DNA from: Pseudofrankia nepalensis
GTDB taxonomy: Bacteria; Actinomycetota; Actinomycetes; Frankiales; Frankiaceae
Strand: one strand, 5' to 3'
Assembly: GCF_016786305.1 (NCBI RefSeq)
Contig: NZ_JADWYV010000001.1
DNA length: 64,000 nucleotides
Numbering within the stretch: the stretch's first letter is position 1; every line of letters begins with the position of its first letter. The position numbers were made by a program, and so were the translations under genes. The notes under the pieces were generated by a model. It searched no databases, was not told where the DNA came from, and saw only the letters and a program-made list of their open reading frames with translations. Positions 45,965 through 52,690 of the stretch are shown here, in pieces.

Positions 45965-46180
45965 ATGACGACCCTGGTCTACCAAGGTGAAGAGCCGAAC
46001 CTGCGAGTTCTGGCGAGCGAGATCGTGTCCCATCCGGACCTTGCCGGCGTGTGCACCTCCCACATCACCACAGCGAACGGTCGGCGCCCGAGGAGCTTCG
46101 CCACGGGCCCCTCGCGGAATTGGTCATCACCATCGTTTCCGGAGTCGCCCGCCTGCGCGGCTCCAGCCACGGCACTGAGG
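45965..46180 (+). pseudogene. Truncated, frameshifted small gene (EACC1-like)
   Basis: ATG 45965 has a strong GGGAGG site and begins MTTLVYQGEEPNLRVLASEI, then shifts frame near 46050 to HLPHHHSERSAPEELRHGPL and AELVITIVSGVARL. The combined sequence resembles the small effector-associated constant components (EACC1) that accompany STAND systems, but the match is weak. It ends where an opposite-strand gene fragment begins. Confidence 0.4.
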
Positions 46181-46183
46181 CTA

Positions 46184-46313
46184 ATCCGAGTCTTGGCAGT
46201 CCGAGGTCCTTCGACGGCAGTCCTTCGGAGACGAGGAAGCGTTCGACAACCGTCGGACTTCCGATGACCGCCAAGCCATCGCCGTCGCTGATCAGCTGAA
46301 TGTCGTCATCCAT
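46184..46313 (-). pseudogene. N-terminal fragment of a conserved actinobacterial protein
   Basis: From ATG 46313: MDDDIQLISDGDGLAVIGSP and VVERFLVSEGLPSKDLGLPR. Intact relatives in Streptomyces are several hundred residues long and of unknown function. The homology stops after about 43 residues at the junction with the opposite-strand fragment. An IS256 end lies just upstream of its ATG. Confidence 0.55.
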
Positions 46314-46315
46314 GG

Positions 46316-46784
46316 GAGTGTTCCGTGATCGGTGTTTCCGGCAGGTTTGATCAGTAGGTCTCGGCGGACGGCCAGCGGTCACGGAAGGTGATCGCCATAG
46401 CGTCGATCACAGGCTTCCAGCGGACTGCCCACCGGGCGCGGCCGGTCCCGGTCGGGTCCAGGCTGCGGGTCACAAGGTACAGGCACTTGAGTGCGGCCTG
46501 GTCGGACGGGAAATGCCCGCGGGCGCGGACCGCGCGGCGGTAGCGGGCGTTCAGCGACTCGATCGCGTTCGTCGAGCACAGCACCCGACGTATTTCCACG
46601 TCATAGTCGAGGAACGGAATGAACTCCTCCCAGGCGTTTCGCCACAGCCGGATGACGGCGCGGTACTTCTTTCCCCAGGTCTGTTCAAACTCGTCCAACG
46701 CGACGGCCGCGGCATCCGGGGTCGGGGCCGTGTAGATGGGCCGCAGATCGCGTTTGACGGCGTCGTGGTCGGCTCGGGACAGCG
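46316..46784 (-). mobile_element. IS256-family element, 3' fragment
   Basis: Contains the C-terminal 144 codons of an IS256 transposase (stop at 46351) and the right end GATCGGTGTTTCCGGC, almost identical to the intact copy at 59072-60451. The last third of the DDE domain is present (NAIESLNARYRR with the catalytic Glu). The fragment joins a DUF4291 remnant at 46784, so the two form one open frame by chance. Confidence 0.85.
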
Positions 46785-47024
46785 CCCAGAACAGATCATC
46801 CCGGCCGATCTGGATGGCGAGGACCCGTTCCTGGTCCGGCTTGGTCGCCCAGCCGGAGCGGTACATCATCCACAGGAACGAGGGCTTGATCCAGGTCATC
46901 CGCTCTACGCGCGGAACGGCGGGACGCACGTTCCCGTCCTCAGGGCCGGTTCGACGATCGCGGGTGGGAAGGCCTGGTAGACGGTAACCGTCTGCTCGGT
47001 GTGGCTCGCGTAGATTTGTCGCAT
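46785..47024 (-). pseudogene. DUF4291 protein, N-terminal fragment
   Basis: From ATG 47024 the frame gives MRQIYASHTEQTVTVYQAFP and PALRTGTCVPPF. A 2-base insertion (GC repeated in CGCGCG) then shifts it, and the next frame continues RVERMTWIKPSFLWMMYRSG and DQERVLAIQI, the hallmark of DUF4291. The gene is cut at 46784 by the IS256 fragment. The region 47025-47226 holds nothing I can support. Confidence 0.8.
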
Positions 47025-47226
47025 TGCCTGTCAGAGTGGCGCGGCTCCCCGTCACCGTCCAACCCATTTCAGTTCCGGAGCACGCCAGTCGAGACCTGAT
47101 CTTCACCGGATCGGGCGGCCTCCAGCAGGAGAACGACCGCTCGCCAGCCGTTGCTCTGGCTATCACTTGCCGAGCCGACCTGTCAGCGATCTACCAGCGG
47201 AGCGGTAGGCCGCGCCTCAAGGAAGG

Positions 47227-47808
47227 TCAGGAAAGGTAGCGGATCAGGAGCGTGACGTCGCTGCTCGTGGCGATGACGAGACTGCGCCCGGAGGGGGAGA
47301 AACCGGCTGCGCGGAGTTCCGAGTGCGCCTGGAAGATGTGCCACCAGTCGGTTCCGGACGGGCCTTCGTAGCGTCCGCCGTCGCTCGAGAGCAGGACCCG
47401 GTGGCGCAGCCATTCCGGTGCGACGACGTCGATGGCCCACCCGTCGCTCGTCGTGCTGTGCAGCCCGCCGCCGAACAGCCCAGCGATGCGCACACGAGTG
47501 CCGGCCAACAGGCCCAGACCGGGTACTGACAGGTCATCGTCCGAGGGCAGGAGGTCGCTGGCATCCGGATCCCGGTCGCGGATCAGCTTCGCGTAGTCGC
47601 GAGTGTCGATCACACCGTGGCCGTCATGCGACACGACGACGAGCAGATCACGCCCGTCGTGCGAATGGTTACCGAACCCGACACCCAGCAAGCCTCCGAC
47701 CGGGAGGGACCTGTACGCCGCGGTCGGATGGCGCCAAGGCGAAGGCGGTCCAGACAGCGGAGCGGCGAGTACCCGATCACGAAGATGCTGCTCGTACTCC
47801 GAGAGCAC
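47227..47808 (-). CDS. Unrecognised 193-aa protein
   Basis: GTG 47808 is preceded by GAGGGG at good spacing. The protein begins VLSEYEQHLRDRVLAAPLSG and shows GGLLGVGFGNHSHDGRDLLV, GLGLLAGTRVRIAGLFGGGL and a C-terminal FQAHSELRAAGFSPSGRSLV. The last part resembles a beta-propeller blade (FSPSG-type), but one blade cannot form a propeller. No signal or TM segment. Function unknown; it is not obviously part of an operon. Confidence 0.65.
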   Translation of the reverse strand: MLSEYEQHLRDRVLAAPLSGPPSPWRHPTAAYRSLPVGGLLGVGFGNHSHDGRDLLVVVSHDGHGVIDTRDYAKLIRDRDPDASDLLPSDDDLSVPGLGLLAGTRVRIAGLFGGGLHSTTSDGWAIDVVAPEWLRHRVLLSSDGGRYEGPSGTDWWHIFQAHSELRAAGFSPSGRSLVIATSSDVTLLIRYLS

Positions 47809-47972
47809 CCTGTCCCCTCAATGGTTGTGGCGACGACGGCAGGCGCTCCAGGGGGAAGTCCATCGGACGACAGTGCCAAGCGCGCGGCAGCCCGTTCGCG
47901 ATGTTCGCCCCGCAGCGTCGAACTCCAGATAGGCCGCTGAAGTTGCGGCACGTCTGGGGATCTACGAACCGA

Positions 47973-48182
47973 TCACGCGTCGAACTCGCCGTCGCGTATA
48001 CCGGCGAGGAAGGCCGCCCATTCCGCGGCGGTGAAGCGCAGGGCGGGGCCGTCGGGGTCCTTGGAGTCGCGGACGGCGCGGCCGCCGTCGGGGAGGGCGG
48101 CGACCTCGACGCAGGCACCGTTGCCGCCGCTGTAGGTGCTCTTGCGCCACGTGGCGCAGGTGAGGTCGGGGTGCTGGGCCAT
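47973..48182 (-). CDS. DUF397 protein
   Basis: 69 residues from ATG 48182, with AGAGAGG about 9 bases upstream; GTG 48200, overlapping the XRE stop, is an alternative. DLTCATWRKSTYSGGNGACV, RDSKDPDGPALRF and the final WAAFLAGIRDGEFDA are the signature of DUF397. In Streptomyces such proteins act with the adjacent XRE/DUF5753 regulator, as antagonists in the BldB/WhiJ-like circuits. It directly follows that regulator here. Confidence 0.92.
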   Translation of the reverse strand: MAQHPDLTCATWRKSTYSGGNGACVEVAALPDGGRAVRDSKDPDGPALRFTAAEWAAFLAGIRDGEFDA

Positions 48183-48196
48183 GAGGTCCGCCTCTC

Positions 48197-49066
48197 TCAC
48201 TGCCGGCCGGCGGCCACGTTGGTGATGAGCCCTGCCGTGTCGTCGGGGCTGAGCGCCTGCGCGCGCAGGGTGTCGAAGACGAGGCTATAACGGCGGATGT
48301 CGGCCTCGGCCTCGAGAAACAGGTCACCGGCCATGGACTCGACGTAGACGACGGCGGGGTCGGCGGAGTTGGGGAAGTCGAGCAGGATGTAGGAGCCCTG
48401 CATCCCACCGTGCGCGCCGGCGGCGTAGGGGATCACCTGGACGGTCACGTGGGGCTGTTCGGCGGTCTCGAGGAGTTTCTCGAGCTGGGAACGCATGACG
48501 GCCGCACCGCCGACCTGGCGGTGCAGAGCCGCCTCGTCGACGATCGCCCACAGTTGCAGCGGGCTGTCCTTGCTCAGGACGACCTGACGCTCCATCCGGG
48601 CCTGGACACGCTGGTCGACCTGGGTGGGGGTGGCCATGGGAAGGTTGCCGCGGATGACGGCTCGGGCGTAGTCCTCGGTCTGCAGCAGGCCGGGGATGAA
48701 CAGCGACTCGTAGTTACGCACGGCCCGGGCCTCGGCCTCGAAGCTGATGTAGGTGGTGTAGGGCTCGGGTAGCTCGGCGTGGTAGGGCCGCAGCCAGCCC
48801 TGGACGTCGACCTCTCGGGACAGCGCGAGCAGGTCCTCGCGTTGCTGGTCGGTGGCGCCGTACAGGTTGAGCAGCGCGATCATCGTGCGTCGCTGTGGCC
48901 GGGAGCGGGCCGTGGCGGTCTCGTGCCGGTAGAGAGTGGCCGGATTGATCCCGGTCTGCGTCGAGACCTGCTCGCGAGTGAGCCCGGCGGCCTCACGCAG
49001 GCGGCGTAGCTCGGCGGCCAGCCGCCGCGAGCGGACGGTCGGCGGCGTGGGGCGGTCCTTCGGCAC
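48197..49066 (-). CDS. XRE-family regulator with DUF5753 domain
   Basis: 289 residues from GTG 49066, preceded by AAGGAGGGAAG. Residues about 10-70 are an XRE helix-turn-helix (LAAELRRLREAAGLTREQVS, TGINPATLYRHETATAR). From about residue 95 the DUF5753 domain follows: YHAELPEPYTTYISFEAEAR, YESLFIPGLLQTEDYARAVI, DEAALHRQVGG and DFPNSADPAVVYVESMAGDL. This is the standard partner of DUF397 in actinomycetes, and the two genes overlap or nearly overlap. It is divergent from the 49269 operon, with a palindrome between them that may be its binding site. Confidence 0.93.
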   Translation of the reverse strand: MPKDRPTPPTVRSRRLAAELRRLREAAGLTREQVSTQTGINPATLYRHETATARSRPQRRTMIALLNLYGATDQQREDLLALSREVDVQGWLRPYHAELPEPYTTYISFEAEARAVRNYESLFIPGLLQTEDYARAVIRGNLPMATPTQVDQRVQARMERQVVLSKDSPLQLWAIVDEAALHRQVGGAAVMRSQLEKLLETAEQPHVTVQVIPYAAGAHGGMQGSYILLDFPNSADPAVVYVESMAGDLFLEAEADIRRYSLVFDTLRAQALSPDDTAGLITNVAAGRQ

Positions 49067-49138
49067 GTCGCTTCCCTCCTTCTCCCTCGCCGACCTGGCC
49101 CGGCCAGGCCGGCTCACCATTTTCTGCAACCTATGCGC

Positions 49139-49155
49139 TTTGCAAGCCTTGCAAA
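49139..49155. promoter_or_regulatory. Palindromic operator between divergent genes
   Basis: TTTGCAAG-C-CTTGCAAA is a perfect 17-base palindrome with one central base, in an AT-richer patch between the XRE gene and the ATPase operon. A half site TCTGCAA lies 14 bases before. It is a likely binding site for the XRE regulator. Confidence 0.55.
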
Positions 49156-49268
49156 AGAGTGCCGTGCGGGGACATGCTGTGATCGAACCTAGACGGCCAC
49201 GCTCCGTCGCCCATGCCAGGGGCCGACGGAGGCGCGCACCGCCCACCAGCGGCAGAGAGGTGAGGCCG

Positions 49269-49361
49269 ATGACCCCACAACAGAGCGCCAGGCCAGACGC
49301 CGACGGCCGACCACTCGCCGCGCTCAGCGACCGCGGCACCGCTGCGACGGCATCACCATGA
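49269..49361 (+). CDS. Small ORF (30 aa) leading the ATPase operon
   Basis: ATG 49269 follows a strong AGAGAGGTGAGG site, and its TGA overlaps the ATG of the next gene (ATGA). The peptide begins MTPQQSARPDADGRPLAALS. It may be a real small protein or a leader that sets translation of the ATPase gene. The strong ribosome binding site belongs to it, not to the ATPase gene, which has none of its own. Confidence 0.5.
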   Translation: MTPQQSARPDADGRPLAALSDRGTAATASP

Positions 49362-49900
49362 GCACCACCTTCGTCGCCAGCCGGGCAGCGATGATCGCGC
49401 TCCCCTCCGACCCGATCGCCTGCCCGCTGGCCCGGTACTTCATGCGCTGGATGCTCACCTGGTGGGAGCTGGCCCACACGCTCGACGTGGCTGAACTACT
49501 CACCGCCGAGCTCGTCACGAACGCGCTGGTCCGCGGCCCGACGCGCACCGGCCCTGCCGGGCAGCTGCCTGGCGTCGAATTGCGCCTGACCGCGGCCGTC
49601 GACAGGCTCCGGATCGAGGTCGAAGATCCCGACCCCCGGCCGCCGCTCCCCCGCGTCCCGGACGCGGATGACGAGGGCGGCCGGGGCCTGCTTCTCGTCG
49701 AGGCGCTCGCCGAACGCTGGGGCTACGACGCCATCCAAGCCGGCGGCTCCCCGAGGAAGGCCGTCTGGGCTGAGATCGCCACCCAGGCCCCGACCACTGT
49801 CCACGGCCTACCGATCCGCCGTCAGCCCACCAAGCCCGTCACCCGCCCGGCCGACCCGGCGCTTCTGCGCCGCGTCGCGCACCGCCTCCACCACCTCTGA
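49358..49900 (+). CDS. Anti-sigma-factor-type ATPase (HATPase_c_2)
   Basis: 180 residues from ATG 49358. A GHKL ATP-binding fold of the RsbW/SpoIIAB type: N-box DVAELLTAELVTNALV, G1 box VEDPDPRPPLP and G2 box DEGGRGLLLVEALAERWG, then a Trp-containing strand (KAVWAEI). Such stand-alone ATPases are common in actinomycetes and can bind sigma or anti-anti-sigma factors. A basic tail follows the domain. No sigma factor gene is near. It is translationally coupled to the small ORF before it. Confidence 0.85.
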   Translation: MSTTFVASRAAMIALPSDPIACPLARYFMRWMLTWWELAHTLDVAELLTAELVTNALVRGPTRTGPAGQLPGVELRLTAAVDRLRIEVEDPDPRPPLPRVPDADDEGGRGLLLVEALAERWGYDAIQAGGSPRKAVWAEIATQAPTTVHGLPIRRQPTKPVTRPADPALLRRVAHRLHHL

Positions 49901-49971
49901 CACCCAACCGCCGAGCACCCAGAAGATCCACTCTCCTACCCGGACACAGCCGAACCGTTCTGGAGGACGCG

Positions 49972-50628
49972 ATGGCCCAGCCCGCGCCACGCCCCCAGTC
50001 CCACCCCGCCACCCCAGCCGCGCCGCTCAACGCGGCGTCCACGCTCCACCTGGTGGCCACGACCCCCCGGACCGCCTACGGCTACCTCGCCGTCCCCGAC
50101 ACCGACGAGGACCAGATCAACGGCCTCCACAGCCGCCTGGCCGCCCACGCCGCCCACGCTGGCCTGGCGTTGTTGGAGGTCTACGCCGACCGGAACACCA
50201 TCCCCGCCATGCCTGACCGTCCCAGCCTCGACCGTCTCCTGACCGAACTCGCCGACCATCCTGGCGCCGTACTCCTCGTTCCCGGCCCCACCCATCTACC
50301 GGCCGCCCCGACCGCCCATCGCGCCCTCATGCATCGGCTCGCTCAGACCGGCGCCACCCTCCGCACTCTCACTACTCCGGCGCCGCACCTCCCCGCCGCC
50401 CCGACACTGGAAGATCCGATCCGACGGCCACTGTCCGGATCCGGCAGCGTACGTCTCACCGCCCAGGGCACCTTCGAGATCAGCCTGGAACCCGGCGACC
50501 CCGCCGCCGCCCTCGCCAGTGCCCTCGTCCGCCTTCCCGCCGACTCCCGTTTCGTCGAGAGCTACGGCGACGTGTCCACCACCCTTGTCTTCCACCCAAC
50601 CCCGGATCTCGCCGGACATCCTCGATGA
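49972..50628 (+). CDS. Resolvase-fold-like protein lacking catalytic Ser
   Basis: 218 residues, ATG 49972 with GGAGG seven bases upstream. Residues about 30-125 (TPRTAYGYLAVPDTDEDQIN, HAGLALLEVYADRNTIP, RPSLDRLLTELADHPGAVLL) follow the fold of a serine-recombinase N-terminal domain, but there is no Ser at the catalytic position and no DNA-binding region. Many Streptomyces and Frankia genomes have such degenerate proteins. The C-terminal half has an RLTAQGTFEISLEP strand pattern. Its stop overlaps the next start (ATGA). Confidence 0.6.
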   Translation: MAQPAPRPQSHPATPAAPLNAASTLHLVATTPRTAYGYLAVPDTDEDQINGLHSRLAAHAAHAGLALLEVYADRNTIPAMPDRPSLDRLLTELADHPGAVLLVPGPTHLPAAPTAHRALMHRLAQTGATLRTLTTPAPHLPAAPTLEDPIRRPLSGSGSVRLTAQGTFEISLEPGDPAAALASALVRLPADSRFVESYGDVSTTLVFHPTPDLAGHPR

Positions 50629-51239
50629 CCGCCATGAGTGGCCCGGACCCAGCCAGCGCGCGAACACGAAACCTCACCCACCAGTTGATGATCAGTCTCG
50701 ACGGCGCCGCCGACGCCCTTCACCCCGTCGAACTTGAGGTCTTTCGCTTTCCCGCCAGGCCCGGCGTACTCGTCGACCGGCACCCGACCTCCACGTCCGC
50801 CAGCGAACCCACACCCAACGACGCACCCGGGCGCGACAGCCAACCTGGCCGCGAGGGCGGGCTGACGTTCGTTCCCGCCCATCCCCACCCACCCGAGGCC
50901 AAGGCCCGTGCTCTGGCCACCACCACCAACAGCCAGGCTCTTGTCATCTGCCCCCGACTCACCTCCCCGGCACGCACTCAGCTTGCCCTCGCCGTCGCCC
51001 GCCTCCTCGCCGACCAACGCCACCCCGCCACCGCCACCCGCCCTGTGATCACCTGTGGCATCCGCCCGGCCTGCGCCTGGGAAAGCGGGACCGTGATCCT
51101 TCCCCACCCGGTCATGGTCATCACCCAGGACGCGATCCAGCACCGCGTCGTCTGGGAACTCACCCACCAACGCCACCTCCCGGCCTGGCCAGAAGACCTC
51201 CGCCCCCGCGGCGCACGACCCATCGCGGCAACGCGATGA
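50625..51239 (+). CDS. Unrecognised 204-aa protein
   Basis: ATG 50625 overlaps the previous stop and its own stop overlaps the XRE start (ATGA both). N-terminal helix (NLTHQLMISLDGAADALHPV), a low-complexity middle and a C-terminal domain with RTQLALAVARLLADQRHPAT, CGIRPACAWESGTVILPHPV and RVVWELTHQRHLPAWPEDLR. The 3' end is repeated in diverged form at 58140-58241, before the second XRE gene, so this gene and the XRE gene form a unit that has been duplicated. Function unknown. Confidence 0.6.
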   Translation: MTAMSGPDPASARTRNLTHQLMISLDGAADALHPVELEVFRFPARPGVLVDRHPTSTSASEPTPNDAPGRDSQPGREGGLTFVPAHPHPPEAKARALATTTNSQALVICPRLTSPARTQLALAVARLLADQRHPATATRPVITCGIRPACAWESGTVILPHPVMVITQDAIQHRVVWELTHQRHLPAWPEDLRPRGARPIAATR

Positions 51240-51937
51240 CCCCGACGACGGCGACCAGCGCGACGAGCACCGCGACAACCTCCCCGGCCGCCGACGTACA
51301 CGGCCCGCCGACCACCGAACCCCCGCCGGCGGGCGGCACCGCCGAAGACTGGGTCGCGGTCGCCGCCGCGCTCAACACCCGCCTTACCGAAAGACGCCTC
51401 ACCCAGCAGCGCCTCGCCGATCTGTCGCGCATCTCGGTCGCGACTATTCGTGTCCTGCAGCGCGGCACGAGCCCCCGCAGAGTCCGCGACACCACCCTCG
51501 CCGCCGTCTCCCGCGCCCTCGCCTGGCCCGACGGCCATCTCCTGAGCATTCTCCTTCGAAGCGGCGTTCCCAACACCGACACCGACCCGGCCACCGGTAC
51601 GTCGCCCCTTGCCAGCGTCACCGCCAGCCTGCGCCCACACCATCATCCGGACCGGCGACCAGAAGCCCGGTCTCCGACCGAACCCGACAGCGGACAACAC
51701 CCACTCGCACGGATCGCCACCGACCTGGACACCGCCAGCGCCGCGATCGACGACGCCCGTGCCCACCTCACCCACACCGACCAGGTGCACTCCGCGGAGC
51801 GTGACCTCGCCCTGGCCTGGCTGGAAACCGCCACCGCCCGCCTGGAACAGGCCCAGGCCATTCTCTCCCAGGCGGCACCGATGCCTACATCTGCGTGTGT
51901 CGACGCATCCGCCGGCCTGGACCGTCAACTCTCATAA
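51236..51937 (+). CDS. XRE-like helix-turn-helix regulator, copy 1
   Basis: 233 residues, ATG 51236 (ATGA overlap). After a Thr/Ala-rich start, residues about 38-105 form a helix-turn-helix: AALNTRLTERRLTQQRLADL, SRISVATIRVLQRGTSPRRV and TLAAVSRALAWPDGHLLSIL. The C-terminal 80 residues are a long helix with DLDTASAAIDDARAHLTHTD and ATARLEQAQAILSQA, possibly coiled coil for dimerisation. It ends the operon that begins at 49269. A paralogue is at 58238. Confidence 0.8.
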   Translation: MTPTTATSATSTATTSPAADVHGPPTTEPPPAGGTAEDWVAVAAALNTRLTERRLTQQRLADLSRISVATIRVLQRGTSPRRVRDTTLAAVSRALAWPDGHLLSILLRSGVPNTDTDPATGTSPLASVTASLRPHHHPDRRPEARSPTEPDSGQHPLARIATDLDTASAAIDDARAHLTHTDQVHSAERDLALAWLETATARLEQAQAILSQAAPMPTSACVDASAGLDRQLS

Positions 51938-52118
51938 TGACCGTCATGCCGGGGGCCTGGCCGTCGCATGGTCCCAGCTCACGGACCCAGGCCGCCATTG
52001 CGCACTCCGCGGGTTCGAACGGCAAACTCAATATCAACAGTGGTGAGCGGGCGGCTCACGATCACACCCGACCGAGCGATGAAAGATCTCGGGTAGTGCC
52101 CTTCTGACACCCAGATGG

Positions 52119-52373
52119 TTATCGCTGCCGGTCCCGCCTGACGAGTGGAGCCGCCCCAAGTCGCTGTGGCTGGACCTCTGGATCACCCAACGCCCGGGTT
52201 AGTTCCACGAGGTCCGTTTGCTGGCCCGACTCGAGCGCAAGGCGGTACGCATCGAACACTCGGTCGATCTTCCTGCGCCTGGTACGTTCCCGAAGAGCGA
52301 CGGCGAGTGCGTGGGCCAAGCCGCCGAGAATCGCGGGACCAGTCAATGAGGCTACGAGGTATGGCCACAGCAC
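52119..52373 (-). CDS. Small single-TM protein
   Basis: About 84 residues from GTG 52373, with GGAG about 10 bases upstream; the frame is open to 52493. One hydrophobic segment (LWPYLVASLTGPAILGGLAH) is followed by a basic, helical tail (RERTRRRKIDRVFDAYRLAL, DLVELTRALGDPEV). No known family. It lies head-to-head with the TIR gene but about 300 bases away. It may be an accessory membrane component or unrelated. Confidence 0.45.
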   Translation of the reverse strand: MLWPYLVASLTGPAILGGLAHALAVALRERTRRRKIDRVFDAYRLALESGQQTDLVELTRALGDPEVQPQRLGAAPLVRRDRQR

Positions 52374-52690
52374 GAAGGCACGCTCCAGTCCCGAGACGCC
52401 GCCTGGCCTCGATAACTGGTGCGTCCGTGCTGGTGATGCAGAACTGCGTGGCGGCAACCAAATACATTGAAAACTGACCGGTTCCCCGTACAAGCCGGCC
52501 TGTCACGCTAGATGATAGGGCCCATTGCGACCGCCGCCAAGACCATCGAGGGCATCTCACCGAGCTTGGCTCGCACCGCGGCCACAGAACGTTCCAGCGT
52601 GCCCAGGACTAGGGACACACGGGGACCCAGACCCGGGTTCAACCACACCGTCACCGTCCGTGACAGATCGGATTGCGGGAGCCTGTCGAC

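Noticed and set aside
49972..50628. Active serine recombinase that could move the cassettes
   Set aside because: The catalytic Ser and the DNA-binding domain are missing; only the fold pattern of the N-terminal domain is suggested.
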